From NCBI GenBank assembly GCA_024228395.1, contig JAAETM010000552.1, positions 1 to 33,817 of the forward strand: a DNA stretch of 33,817 nt. The letters are read 5' to 3'. Positions 24,725 through 33,680 of the stretch are shown piece by piece; within the stretch, counting starts at the first letter, position 1; each line of letters begins with the position of its first letter. The notes beneath the pieces were generated by a model. The model saw only the letters and a list, made by a program, of their open reading frames with translations. It did not search any database and had not been told where the DNA came from. A program made the translations under genes and the position numbers. Origin of the DNA: a bacterium (lineage in GTDB: Bacteria; Planctomycetota; UBA1135; GCA-002686595).

Positions 24725-25750
24725 ATGCAGAGTACTTTGATTCTTGGGGCGACCGGTTTTCTTGGGGCCCATTTGGTTGCGGCCGCGTTTCAGCGGGCTC
24801 AGTTGGAGGCGACCATGGCGGATCCGTTTGGGCCTCCAGTTATGGCTGTGGGCCGTGACATCGACGGAGCGCCGCGTTACACCAACCCGCGGGATGGGGC
24901 GCAGTGGATCGCATGCGACTTGGCGCCGGAGGGCGCGGTTGCGACCCTGCTCGATGATCTAAAACCCAGCCATTTGATTCTGGCCGCCGCAATGGCCCGA
25001 GCGGGGGCATGCGAGGACGACCCCGCGGGTGCCCAGCGGATGAATGCGGAAGTCCCCGCTGAGGTGGCCGCCTGGTGCGCTGCAGCCGGCGCGCGCTTGG
25101 TCTTCATTTCCACCGATCAGATCTTCGGTGGCCAGCCGGCCCCCAAGAAGGGTTTTGCTGAGGGCGCCCAACCCGACCCGCTGCAGGTCTACGGCCGTAC
25201 GAAACTGGCGGGTGAGCAGGCCGTGCTGGAGGCTGACCCCAATGCCCTTGTCGTTCGCTTGCCCCTTCTGTATGGGGACTCGGGTGGGCGCGGCATGGGG
25301 GCTTCAGACTCCCTGCTCATGGCCTTGGACAAGGACGATTACGAGGAGGACGAGTTCGAAGATGGGGAAGATGCGCAAGAGGCCGAGGATGAATTGGAGG
25401 TCGAGTACCAAAAGCCCACTCTCTTCGAGGATGAATTCCGCACGCCGCTCGAGGTGACCAACGCCGCCCAGGCCGTGGTCGAATGCTTGCACATCGACCA
25501 AAAAGGCCTGCTGCACCTGGCCAGCAAGCAGCGCGTCGACCGCCACACCCTGGGTTTGGCGATTCTGGAGGCCATGGGGCTGCCCAAAGATCAGTGCGCT
25601 GACCTGATTCAAGCCGGACGCCAGGCCGACCTGGAAACCGGGGCCCCGCGGGCCGCGGACGTCAGCCTGGACGCCTCCCGGGCCAGCAAGATTCTCGACA
25701 CCGGCCTGTTGGGCTATCGACGTGGCCTCGAATCATCAATGGGTGTCTGA
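24725..25750 (+). CDS. RmlD-like NAD(P)-dependent sugar-nucleotide reductase with acidic insertion
   Basis: 341 residues from the ATG at 24725, where the Rossmann motif begins (STLILGATGFLGAHLV). It is an extended short-chain dehydrogenase: GATGFLG binds the cofactor, an LVFISTDQIFGG strand carries the catalytic Thr/Ser region, and YGRTK (about 155-159) holds the Tyr and Lys. The motif order best fits dTDP-4-dehydrorhamnose reductase (RmlD), which makes dTDP-rhamnose for surface polysaccharide. Residues about 200-228 are an unusual acidic stretch (DKDDYEEDEFEDGEDAQEAE) inserted in the substrate domain. Substrate is therefore uncertain. It is divergent from kdsA across a shared 142-base promoter region and ends 59 bases before valS. 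Confidence 0.82.
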   Translation: MQSTLILGATGFLGAHLVAAAFQRAQLEATMADPFGPPVMAVGRDIDGAPRYTNPRDGAQWIACDLAPEGAVATLLDDLKPSHLILAAAMARAGACEDDPAGAQRMNAEVPAEVAAWCAAAGARLVFISTDQIFGGQPAPKKGFAEGAQPDPLQVYGRTKLAGEQAVLEADPNALVVRLPLLYGDSGGRGMGASDSLLMALDKDDYEEDEFEDGEDAQEAEDELEVEYQKPTLFEDEFRTPLEVTNAAQAVVECLHIDQKGLLHLASKQRVDRHTLGLAILEAMGLPKDQCADLIQAGRQADLETGAPRAADVSLDASRASKILDTGLLGYRRGLESSMGV

Positions 25751-25754
25751 CACC
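25742..25754. repeat. Palindrome GGTGTCTGACACC overlapping a stop codon
   Basis: A perfect 6+1+6 palindrome covers the TGA stop of the RmlD-like gene. It shares the GGTGTC/GACACC halves with the larger inverted repeat at 23669-23760, so both may be members of one short palindromic family placed at gene ends. Confidence 0.55.
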
Positions 25755-25809
25755 GATACCCCAAACTGCTACCTTCTTCGGCTCCCAGGCCCCGATCCCG
25801 ACCGCTCCC

Positions 25810-28482
25810 ATGGACCTTTCCACACGTTACACCCCCAAGGAAATCGAAGAGACCACCTACGCACACTGGGAGGCCTCCGGCGCTTTCCAGCCGCGCGAGC
25901 CCTACGAAGGCTCCCCCGGTACTTTCAGCGTGATGATCCCGCCGCCCAACGTGACGGGCGTTTTGCATATGGGCCACGCCCTGAACGGCACGGTCCAGGA
26001 CATCGTGGTGCGCCACCGCCGCAAGCTCGGTTTTGAGACCCTTTGGGTTCCAGGCACCGACCACGCGGGCATCGCCACCCAGGCGGTCGTCGAGAAGAAG
26101 GTCTATGCCGAGGAAAAAGTCACGCGCAAGGAAATGGGTCGCGAGGCCTTCCTCGATCGTATCTGGGATTGGAAGGAGGAGCATGGCAACCAAATCCTGA
26201 AGCAGTTCAAGAGCCTCGGTTGCTCTTGCGATTGGACGCGTACCGCTTTCACGATGGACGACAACCTGTCCCATGGAGTGCGCGAAGCATTCGTGGATCT
26301 GTGGGAGCGTGAACTCATCTACCGCGGATCGCGCTTGGTGAATTGGGACTGCGTTTTGCAGACCGCCATCTCCGACGACGAGATCGAGTACCAAAAGCGC
26401 AAGGGTAAGCTGTGGTACATGCGTTACCCGCTGGTCGCCAAACCGGGTGAGTTCATCGTGGTAGCCACCACACGTCCCGAAACCATGTTGGGGGACACCG
26501 GTGTCGCCGTGCACCCCGACGACGAACGTTACAAGGATCTGGTCGGCACCAAAGCCAAGCTGCCCTTCCTCGATCGGGAGATCATCATCGTGGCCGACGC
26601 ATCCGTGGAAGCGGACTTCGGAACGGGCGCGGTCAAGATCACTCCGGGTCACGATCCCGCCGACTACGAGCGCGGCCAACGTCACAACCTGGGCATCATC
26701 AACATCCTGGAAAAGGATGGCAAGCTCAACAAGGAAGGCGGTCCCTTTGCAGGTCTCTCCCGCGAGGACGCGCGCAAGAAGATCGTCGCTGAGTTGGACG
26801 AGATGGGTCTGCTCGAAAAGATCGACAACATTGAGCACAACGTTTCGATCTCCGACCGTTCGAAGTCGGCCGTGGAGCCTATCGTCAGCGAGCAGTGGTT
26901 CGTTCGGATGGAACCCTTGGCCGGGCCCGCCATCAAAGCCCTCAAGGAAGGCACTCTCAAGTTCCGTCCGGAGCGTTGGGGCAAGGTCTACCTGCACTGG
27001 CTCGAGAATGTGCACGACTGGTGCATCAGCCGTCAGTTGTGGTGGGGGCACCAGCTGCCCGTTTGGTACGACGAGGATGAAGTGCCCGTGGCTTCCGTCG
27101 ACGACTTAAAAATCGGCGATCCCCATCCGAAAACGGGCAAACCTATCAAGCGCCAGGATCCCGATGTGCTCGACACCTGGGCATCGTCATGGCTTTGGCC
27201 CCTGGCGACCCTCGGTTGGCCCGACAAGTCCTCCACAGACCTGCAGCGTTTTTACCCGACCCAGTTCCTGTCCACCGCCCAGGAGATCATTTACCTCTGG
27301 GTGGCACGCATGGTCATGGCGGGCTACGCCTTCATGGACGAACTACCCGAAAAGCAGCGCAATCCTTTCGCTACCTGCTACATCCATGCCACCGTGCTGG
27401 ATGCCAAAGGCAAACGCATGTCCAAGTCGGCCGGCAACGGCATCGACCCTCTGGACCTGATCGATCAGTTTGGTGCCGACGCAGTGCGTTATTCGCTCAT
27501 CCTGCTGACGAAGGAAGGCCAGGACGTGAAGTTGGCGCCGGATCGTTTCGAGCAAGGCAGCCGCTTCTGCAACAAGATTTGGAACGCGGCGCGTTTTGTG
27601 ATGATGAACATGGGCAGCGGTGCCCGCACCAATCAGTCCGAGTTCCTCGAGGATCGTTGGATTCGCTCACGCTTGCTCGCAGTCACCAAAGAGGTCTCAA
27701 CGCAACTGAAGGAGTACCGCTTCAACGACGCTGCCAACGTGCTCTACCGTTTCGTGTGGAACGACTTCTGCGACTGGTATGTGGAGCTCGCCAAGAAACG
27801 TCTGACCGGCGAAGACGAGGCGAGTGCCGCAGGCGCACGTGGGACCCTGGTGCGGTTGCTTAAGGACATCCTTGGCCTTTTGCACCCGTTCACCCCTTAT
27901 ATCACCGAGACTCTCTGGGCCCAGCTGCACGAGACCATTGGGGAAACACCCGATGCGGATTTGATCAGCGCTCCTTGGCCCGGCGGCGATGGCCTGGTTC
28001 AGGACGACGCAGCCGAATCCGAAATGGCCTTGTTGCAAGCCCTTGTCACAAGTGCGCGTCGCGTACGTGCCTTGACCATGATCGGGGAGCGTAAACCCCT
28101 GGTCGTGTTGGTCAATGCCCCGCGTGACGAAGAGCGCGAGGTTCTGTTGCGTCACGCCGACTCCGCCCAAGCTTTGGGCTACATGGAAAGCCTGACCATC
28201 GAACCCGATGCCACCCGTCCTTTGGGCAGCGCGGTTTCCGTGGCCGCTGGTTTTGAGACCTTTGTGACCCTGGGCGAGGATGTGGACCTGGAAGGCCTAA
28301 AGGAGGTCCTCCAAAGCCGTCTCGCCAAGACCGAGAAGGGTATTGGCCAGGTCAAGGGCAAACTTGGGAACAAAAAATTCATTGAACGGGCTGACCCTGA
28401 GGTTGTGGCCACTGAGCGCGAGCGCATGGTTGAGTTAGAGCATGATTTGATGTTGCTGCAGCGCAACTTGGACGGCTTTTAA
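25810..28482 (+). CDS. valS: Valyl-tRNA synthetase
   Basis: 890 residues, typical length. It charges tRNA-Val and edits mischarged threonine. The class I signature HMGH lies at 53-56 within PPPNVTGVLHMGHALNG (the last residues of the usual NVTGxLHxGHA block). The CP1 editing domain spans about 195-345 and includes TTRPETMLGDT, VAVHP and the GTGAVKITPGHDPADY block. The catalytic half continues with DVLDTWASSWLWP and KMSKS (KRMSKS near 536-541). A tRNA anticodon-binding helical domain follows, and the C-terminus is the ValS coiled coil (LAKTEKGIGQVKGKL to the end). It sits 59 bases after the reductase gene; no shared operon logic is apparent. Confidence 0.98.
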   Translation: MDLSTRYTPKEIEETTYAHWEASGAFQPREPYEGSPGTFSVMIPPPNVTGVLHMGHALNGTVQDIVVRHRRKLGFETLWVPGTDHAGIATQAVVEKKVYAEEKVTRKEMGREAFLDRIWDWKEEHGNQILKQFKSLGCSCDWTRTAFTMDDNLSHGVREAFVDLWERELIYRGSRLVNWDCVLQTAISDDEIEYQKRKGKLWYMRYPLVAKPGEFIVVATTRPETMLGDTGVAVHPDDERYKDLVGTKAKLPFLDREIIIVADASVEADFGTGAVKITPGHDPADYERGQRHNLGIINILEKDGKLNKEGGPFAGLSREDARKKIVAELDEMGLLEKIDNIEHNVSISDRSKSAVEPIVSEQWFVRMEPLAGPAIKALKEGTLKFRPERWGKVYLHWLENVHDWCISRQLWWGHQLPVWYDEDEVPVASVDDLKIGDPHPKTGKPIKRQDPDVLDTWASSWLWPLATLGWPDKSSTDLQRFYPTQFLSTAQEIIYLWVARMVMAGYAFMDELPEKQRNPFATCYIHATVLDAKGKRMSKSAGNGIDPLDLIDQFGADAVRYSLILLTKEGQDVKLAPDRFEQGSRFCNKIWNAARFVMMNMGSGARTNQSEFLEDRWIRSRLLAVTKEVSTQLKEYRFNDAANVLYRFVWNDFCDWYVELAKKRLTGEDEASAAGARGTLVRLLKDILGLLHPFTPYITETLWAQLHETIGETPDADLISAPWPGGDGLVQDDAAESEMALLQALVTSARRVRALTMIGERKPLVVLVNAPRDEEREVLLRHADSAQALGYMESLTIEPDATRPLGSAVSVAAGFETFVTLGEDVDLEGLKEVLQSRLAKTEKGIGQVKGKLGNKKFIERADPEVVATERERMVELEHDLMLLQRNLDGF

Positions 28483-29002
28483 TGGGGGCTAGTTGCTTCT
28501 GTGATTCGCACCTGTGCTTTCAATGCTATTGGCGTTGGGGGCGTTGGCGTTTTATTGAGGGGTGAGGGGGTGTGTGCACTCAAGGAAGGCTGGAGGGAAG
28601 GGCTTCGTGCCAACCTCTTTCCGTCCATCCCTCCCGAACCCAGCAATCCTCAATAACCTCACACCAGCTGCAACATGAAGATGGCTTTGATCATTGTGCT
28701 GCCGCGTGGAGTCGTGGATAGAGAAACGGATACGACGGAGGCTCTTACCTTCGTGCGAACCAAAAGAAACCTCTCTCAGAAATAGTTCATTCCTCCGCTT
28801 TGGCCCGGCAGACACCCCACCACTCACGGAATGGGCAATCCTTTCTCCAGCCATCCAAAATCCACCCACTCGCACCAACGACCCACCCCCAACCAAAACC
28901 AAAACCAAGGTCAAGAAACCCGATTTCACAACCTACTCCCAGGATTCCAACACGACCCGGATTGGCTGAATTTTTGCCTGTGGACCCCCCGATAGGGGTG
29001 GC
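28483..29002. other. Intergenic region with long inverted repeat and C/A-rich tract, no gene
   Basis: 520 bases without a supportable gene. It contains an outer pairing TTATTGAGG (28552-28560) with CCTCAATAA (about 28649-28657) around an inner GGAGGGA/TCCCTCC pairing, so about 105 bases could form one long hairpin. From about 28820 to 28965 the plus strand is rich in C and A and poor in G, like a Rho utilisation site. Just before asnB, ACCCC (28984-28988) can pair with GGGGT (28995-28999), enclosing the only purine-rich ribosome-binding candidate. Confidence 0.5.
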
Positions 29003-30829
29003 ATGTGCGGACTACTTGGAATCATTGCAATGCGTGGCAAGCGCCCTTCCGTGGATGAGGCGACAGCCATCTCCATGCGAGATGTGATGCAAAAGCGAGG
29101 ACCCGATGGCGCCGGGTTCTGGTTCCATGAGAACTCCATGTTGGCCCACCGACGCCTAGCAATTCGGGATGTGACCGATGCTGGCGCCCAGCCCATGGCA
29201 ACCCCCGACGGGCGCTTCCAGATCGTCTACAACGGCGAGCTGTACAACGACAAGGAGCTACGCGCGGAGCTTCTGGGGATTGGCGCGGTGCCCGGCGGGT
29301 TTAGGAGCGACTGCGATACGGAAACGATTCTCTGGGCTTTCGCCACCTGGGGACAGGACACTTGGAACCGTCTACGTGGCATGTTTTCCATCGGTGTCTA
29401 CGACACGGTGGCCCACCGATTGAGCCTGGCCCGGGATCCTTTGGGCATCAAGCCGCTCTACTATCACTTGGGTGTGGGGGAAGTGGTGTTTGCCAGTGAG
29501 GTCAACGCAATCCTCGCCCATCCAAACGTGACCCCAGAACCGGACATGGCCATGGCCAGTGCCTATCTTTCCACGGTCCGGTCGGTGATGGGGCACCGCA
29601 CCATGTTTGAGGGGGTGCACGCCATGCGTCCCGGTGAGGCTTTGATTTTTGATGCGACTAGCGGTGACGTTGGGCTCTTCAAACACCATGGTGGGGTCGC
29701 GGTTGCGGGGCAAGAGGATACGGAACTCCTGGAGCACACGCGCCTCATGGTGGCCGACTCCGCAGCTCGACACTTAGCATCGGATGTGAAGGTGGACGCG
29801 TTCCTCAGCGGCGGGTTGGACAGTACAGTGCTCTGCCGCGAAGCCTCCTTGCGCACAGGGGGGCTGCATGCCTGGTGCTCAAGTTTGGAGAGAGGCGACG
29901 GTGGCAGTGAGGATGCAAGCCATGCGTGCGAGGCAGCCGACTTCCTGGGCATCGAACACAGTGAGATTTCTATCGGCCGCAATCGTTTTGTCAGTCGATG
30001 GACGGACATGGTGAGTGAACTCGGAGTTCCGTTGAGTACTCCCAACGAGATCGCCATCCATGATCTTTGCTTGGCGGTGCGCAAGAGCGGCACCAAAGTC
30101 ATCTTGAGTGGGGAAGGTGCGGATGAAATTTTCGGTGGTTATGAGATGACCCTGCAGGCGGCTGCAGACTTCGAGTTGGACCCCACCGACACACGCGGGG
30201 GTGGGCAGTACCAGTTGGATTCCAGCGCTTGGGTAGCGCCACATTTGAAGGAGCGCTTGCTGACCACCCGAAGTTTCAAAGATGCCGGTGCGGACGCTTG
30301 GGTGCACCAGCACTACGGTGAGACCTTCGGTGCCTGCCAAAAGGAAATGGGTGTCGAGGGCACGGCCTTGGACGCTCACCTGCGGTTTCTACGCCATCAG
30401 AACCTGCCCGGCCTGCTCCAGCGGCTCGACACATCTTCCATGCTGGCCTCTGTGGAGGGCCGCACCCCCTTCGCGGATGTGGAAATTTTGAGTTTTGCTG
30501 AGGCCTTGCCCATGGTGAGCAAGTTCCAGCCAAGTGTGAACAACGGCACTTCCACCCTGGCCGTGGCGGTCACGGGTAAATTGGCCTTGCGCCGAGCCTA
30601 CAAGGGGCTGATTCCCACCTCGATCGAAACCCGCGCCAAGCACTCTTTCCCCCTGCCCTTTGAGTCCTGGTTGGCCGACAGCGCCGAGACGCTCAAACGA
30701 TCTGATTTCGCCCGCGAGTTTTTTGCAGCGGACATGCGCATGGCCGTGGCCGCGGATCCCAGCACGCACTGGCGCTTCGCCTGGCCCATGATCAACCTCA
30801 GCCTCTGGGGCCAGCATTGGTGGGGGTAA
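29003..30829 (+). CDS. asnB: Glutamine-hydrolysing asparagine synthetase (class II amidotransferase)
   Basis: 608 residues. The N-terminal Ntn glutaminase begins MCGLLGI, so Cys2 is the nucleophile after Met removal. Conserved blocks follow: RGPDGAGFW, HRRLAIRD, QIVYNGELYN and ARDPLGIKPLYY. The synthetase half has the ATP pyrophosphatase P-loop FLSGGLDST (about residues 268-276), the SGEGADEIFGGY block and a late VEGRTPFAD. It transfers glutamine nitrogen to an AMP-activated carboxylate. Many AsnB-like proteins act on other acids in surface polysaccharide or natural-product pathways. With no biosynthetic cluster beside it, plain asparagine synthesis is the simplest reading. It stands alone, with stem-loops on both sides. 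Confidence 0.9.
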   Translation: MCGLLGIIAMRGKRPSVDEATAISMRDVMQKRGPDGAGFWFHENSMLAHRRLAIRDVTDAGAQPMATPDGRFQIVYNGELYNDKELRAELLGIGAVPGGFRSDCDTETILWAFATWGQDTWNRLRGMFSIGVYDTVAHRLSLARDPLGIKPLYYHLGVGEVVFASEVNAILAHPNVTPEPDMAMASAYLSTVRSVMGHRTMFEGVHAMRPGEALIFDATSGDVGLFKHHGGVAVAGQEDTELLEHTRLMVADSAARHLASDVKVDAFLSGGLDSTVLCREASLRTGGLHAWCSSLERGDGGSEDASHACEAADFLGIEHSEISIGRNRFVSRWTDMVSELGVPLSTPNEIAIHDLCLAVRKSGTKVILSGEGADEIFGGYEMTLQAAADFELDPTDTRGGGQYQLDSSAWVAPHLKERLLTTRSFKDAGADAWVHQHYGETFGACQKEMGVEGTALDAHLRFLRHQNLPGLLQRLDTSSMLASVEGRTPFADVEILSFAEALPMVSKFQPSVNNGTSTLAVAVTGKLALRRAYKGLIPTSIETRAKHSFPLPFESWLADSAETLKRSDFAREFFAADMRMAVAADPSTHWRFAWPMINLSLWGQHWWG

Positions 30830-30913
30830 GGGGGCAGGGGCGAGGCGAGTCTCAGGCTTGCCCGACCGCCGCGGCGTGAATCTGGGTGGGGGACCGTGAC
30901 ATCGAGCCCCCCC

Positions 30914-30946
30914 CCGGCAGACCGCTTTTAATCACCGGTCTGCCGG
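30914..30946 (+). promoter_or_regulatory. Strong stem-loop between asnB and the cysteine synthase-like gene
   Basis: CCGGCAGACCG (30914-30924) pairs perfectly with CGGTCTGCCGG (30936-30946), eleven pairs around an AT-rich 11-base loop. It is 85 bases after asnB and 34 bases before the next start. The T's are in the loop, not after the stem, so it is not a standard intrinsic terminator. It may be an RNA stability element or a protein-binding site for the downstream promoter. Confidence 0.5.
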
Positions 30947-30980
30947 CCCCAATGGCTTGGTATTCGGCTAATCTGTGGCC

Positions 30981-32021
30981 ATGAATTCGACCACCATGGA
31001 CCCGAATGTGGAAAGTCGGCTAGCTTCGATCTCCCACGTGATCGGGGACACACCCCTCCTGGATTTGGCCTGCAGGGTCAATGGCAAGTCCGTCCGCGTT
31101 TTGGCCAAGCATGAGACCGCCAACCTTACCGGCAGTGTGAAGGACCGCATGGCTTTGCATATTTTTCGTCAAGCCTATGCGGATGGCCGCCTGAAGCAGG
31201 GCGACACGATCGCCGAGGCTACCAGTGGAAATACGGGCATTTCTCTTGCAGCCATTGGCAGGATGCTCGGCCACAAGGTGCGTATCTTCATGCCTGACTG
31301 GATGAGCCGCGAGCGCGCGCTTTTGATCCGCAGCTTTGGCGCCGAGATCATTCCGGTTTCCAAGGAGGAAGGCGGCTTCCAGGGTTCGATCCAAATGGCC
31401 GACGCCTTCGCCGCCGCCGAGCCCCACGTCTTCCGACCCCAGCAGTTCTCCTGCCCCTCCAACCCGGCCGCCCACGAGACGAGCACGGGCCCCGAGTTGG
31501 AGGTGCAACTGCGTGGGGTGGATGTGACACCCCAGGCTTTTGTGGCTGGCGTGGGGACCGGCGGTACGGTGATGGGTGTTGGGACCCACCTGCGCAAGGT
31601 CTTTCCGGGCATCACCATCCATCCCTTAGAGCCGGCCAACTCACCGACCCTGACCACTGGGCACAAGGTGGGACACCATCGTATCCAGGGCATCAGCGAT
31701 GAATTCATTCCTGAGATTGTCAAGCTCGACCAGCTCGATGAAATCGTGCAAGTTTGGGACGGGGACTCGATCCTCATGGCCCAACGTTTGGCCAGTGAGT
31801 TGGGTTTGGCAGTGGGTATCAGCTCGGGTGCCAACATGCTGGGAGCCCTGCAGTTGGCGGAGAAGTTGGGCGATGGGGCCGTGGTCTGCACGGTCTTCAG
31901 CGACAGCAACAAAAAGTACCTCTCCACGGATCTTTGCTCAGAGGAAGCGGTCCTGGATGATTACCGGACACCCCACGTGGAGCTTTCCGGGCTGGCAGTG
32001 CACGCCAGCGCGGGGTTGTAG
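30981..32021 (+). CDS. PLP-dependent cysteine synthase-family enzyme
   Basis: 346 residues from the ATG at 30981 (a GTG two codons earlier is also possible). It is fold-type [15 protein letters not shown] holds the Schiff-base Lys54, [10 protein letters not shown] is the substrate loop, GTGGT ([12 protein letters not shown]) binds the PLP phosphate, and [12 protein letters not shown] contacts the PLP pyridine. The overall pattern fits O-acetylserine sulfhydrylase (CysK/CysM) or the catalytic core of cystathionine beta-synthase, without the CBS regulatory domains. It makes or rearranges cysteine. There is no cysE or other sulfur gene nearby, so the exact donor is unknown. A structured gap separates it from the following flavoprotein gene. 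Confidence 0.9.
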   Translation: MNSTTMDPNVESRLASISHVIGDTPLLDLACRVNGKSVRVLAKHETANLTGSVKDRMALHIFRQAYADGRLKQGDTIAEATSGNTGISLAAIGRMLGHKVRIFMPDWMSRERALLIRSFGAEIIPVSKEEGGFQGSIQMADAFAAAEPHVFRPQQFSCPSNPAAHETSTGPELEVQLRGVDVTPQAFVAGVGTGGTVMGVGTHLRKVFPGITIHPLEPANSPTLTTGHKVGHHRIQGISDEFIPEIVKLDQLDEIVQVWDGDSILMAQRLASELGLAVGISSGANMLGALQLAEKLGDGAVVCTVFSDSNKKYLSTDLCSEEAVLDDYRTPHVELSGLAVHASAGL

Positions 32022-32023
32022 GC

Positions 32024-32078
32024 CTTCCCGGCAGCCCTCGAATGGCGCCCCACAGGCCGGGAGGTCTTGTGGGGCGTC
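32024..32078 (+). promoter_or_regulatory. Competing stems between cysteine synthase-like and NMO-like genes
   Basis: GGCGCCCCACA (32044-32054) pairs with TGTGGGGCGTC (32068-32078), eleven pairs with one G-U. Within its loop, GCCGGGAGG (32056-32064) can pair with CTTCCCGGC (32024-32032) just after the upstream stop codon. The two pairings could form a pseudoknot or alternate. Only TT follows the stem, so it is a weak intrinsic terminator at best. Confidence 0.45.
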
Positions 32079-32213
32079 TTGCGTGGGGGACCAGGGGCCG
32101 ATTGGCTGGTGGGCCCCGGGGACGCCCCCGCTCTGGAAATTTGCCAGGAAAGCGCATGCAAACCCGGCTTGTCAGGCTTCATTGAGGGCACCGATCCTGC
32201 TAGCATTGCCGCC

Positions 32214-33650
32214 ATGAAGCATATCGGGCTACCGAAAATCATACAGGGCGGCATGGGCGCGGGTGTGTCCAACTGGGCCTTGGCCAAGGCCGTGTCCTCC
32301 AAGGGCCAATTGGGCGTTGTTTCCGGAACCGCGTTGGACGTGATTTTGGCGCGCCGCTTGGAAGTGGGCGATCCCGGTGGACACATGCGGCGAGCCCTTT
32401 CGCACTTCCCAATTCCCGGCGTGGCCCAGCGTATTCTGGATCGCTATTTCGTGGATGGTGGCAAGCCCGAAGACAAGCGCTTCAAAGCAAAACCCATGCC
32501 TTCCGAAAAACCGTCGGGAGCTTTGTTGGACCTGTTGGTCGCTGGCAACTTTGTCGAGGTTTTCCTGGCCCGCGAGGGACATGACCGTCCTGTGGGAATC
32601 AACTACCTGGAAAAGATACAGGTGCCGAACCTGCCCTCCATCTTTGGCAGCATGTTGGCTGGTGTTGGTTTCGTATTGATGGGTGCAGGTATTCCGACCG
32701 CGATACCGGGTGTTCTCGATCGACTGAAAGCTGGCCAAGCCGTCAAGCTGCAAGTTGACGTGAAGGACGGAGGCGCAGGTTTCTTCACCGAGTTTGATCC
32801 TGTCGATTACTGTGGCGGCACCGCCCCCGAGCTGGATCGTCCTAAATTCCTTGCGATCATTTCAACCGACACGATCGCCAACGTTTTGATCCGACGCACC
32901 AAGGGTGGCGTGGACGGATTCATCGTGGAAGGTCCCACCGCCGGTGGTCACAATGCTCCGCCCCGTGGAGCCATGCAACTCTCCGAAAAGGGTGAACCCC
33001 TTTACACCAAGCGCGACGAAGCGAACTTGGATACGATCAAGGGTTTTGGTTTGCCTTTCTGGCTGGCAGGATCTTTTGCGGTTCCCGAGCGAGTGCAAGA
33101 GGCCATGGATTTGGGCGCCACGGGCGTGCAGGTGGGTACGGCTTTCGCCTACTGCGAGGAGTCGGGACTGGCTACAAACCTTAAGGCTCAAGTGCTGGAG
33201 CTCAGCAAGAATGGGGCGGTCGAGATCTTCACCGATCCCGTGGCTTCTCCCACGGGTTTTCCCTTCAAGGTAGTACAGGCCCCCGGGACCTTCTCGGATC
33301 AAGCCCTGTACGAAAAGCGTGAGCGAATTTGCGACCTGGGCTATCTGCGTCATGCGTATGCCAAGGACGATGGTTCCATGGCGTGGCGTTGCCCCGCTGA
33401 ACCGGTGGAAGATTACCTGCGCAAGGGCGGCGAAGTCGAAGATACCGTGGGCCGCAAGTGCGTTTGCAATGGGTTGATGGCGGATATCGATCTTGGGCAG
33501 ATTCAAAAGAACGGCGACAAAGAATTGCCGTTGATGACCTCCGGCGATGACGTGGCCCACGTGGCCCGCTTCGTCAAGGAAGGCAAAAGCACCTACAGCG
33601 CCCAAGACGTGCTAGATGCCCTGCTCGACGGCGCTACGACGTCTGCGTAG
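32214..33650 (+). CDS. Nitronate monooxygenase/PfaD-like FMN flavoprotein
   Basis: 478 residues from the ATG at 32214; the frame is open upstream but the family motif begins directly after this Met (KHIGLPKIIQGGMGAGVSN). It is a TIM-barrel FMN enzyme of the 2-nitropropane dioxygenase family. IIQGGMGAGVSN is the N-terminal FMN loop, VEGPTAGGHNAPPRG (about 238-252) contains the conserved His region, and GATGVQVGTAFAYCEESG is the C-terminal phosphate-binding strand. Family members include nitronate monooxygenases, FabK enoyl reductases and PfaD. At 478 residues it is longer than NMO (about 320-360) and closer to PfaD-like proteins, with extra Cys-containing C-terminal sequence (CDLGYLRH, RKCVCNG). 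The substrate cannot be told from sequence. No polyketide or fatty-acid cluster is present. Confidence 0.85.
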   Translation: MKHIGLPKIIQGGMGAGVSNWALAKAVSSKGQLGVVSGTALDVILARRLEVGDPGGHMRRALSHFPIPGVAQRILDRYFVDGGKPEDKRFKAKPMPSEKPSGALLDLLVAGNFVEVFLAREGHDRPVGINYLEKIQVPNLPSIFGSMLAGVGFVLMGAGIPTAIPGVLDRLKAGQAVKLQVDVKDGGAGFFTEFDPVDYCGGTAPELDRPKFLAIISTDTIANVLIRRTKGGVDGFIVEGPTAGGHNAPPRGAMQLSEKGEPLYTKRDEANLDTIKGFGLPFWLAGSFAVPERVQEAMDLGATGVQVGTAFAYCEESGLATNLKAQVLELSKNGAVEIFTDPVASPTGFPFKVVQAPGTFSDQALYEKRERICDLGYLRHAYAKDDGSMAWRCPAEPVEDYLRKGGEVEDTVGRKCVCNGLMADIDLGQIQKNGDKELPLMTSGDDVAHVARFVKEGKSTYSAQDVLDALLDGATTSA

Positions 33651-33680
33651 CGGAGGTACCGGCAGATTATTCCTCCCTTG

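Noticed and set aside
25714..27051. 445-codon minus-strand frame opposite valS
   Set aside because: It is a shadow of the ValS editing and catalytic domains on the plus strand, with no motif of its own.
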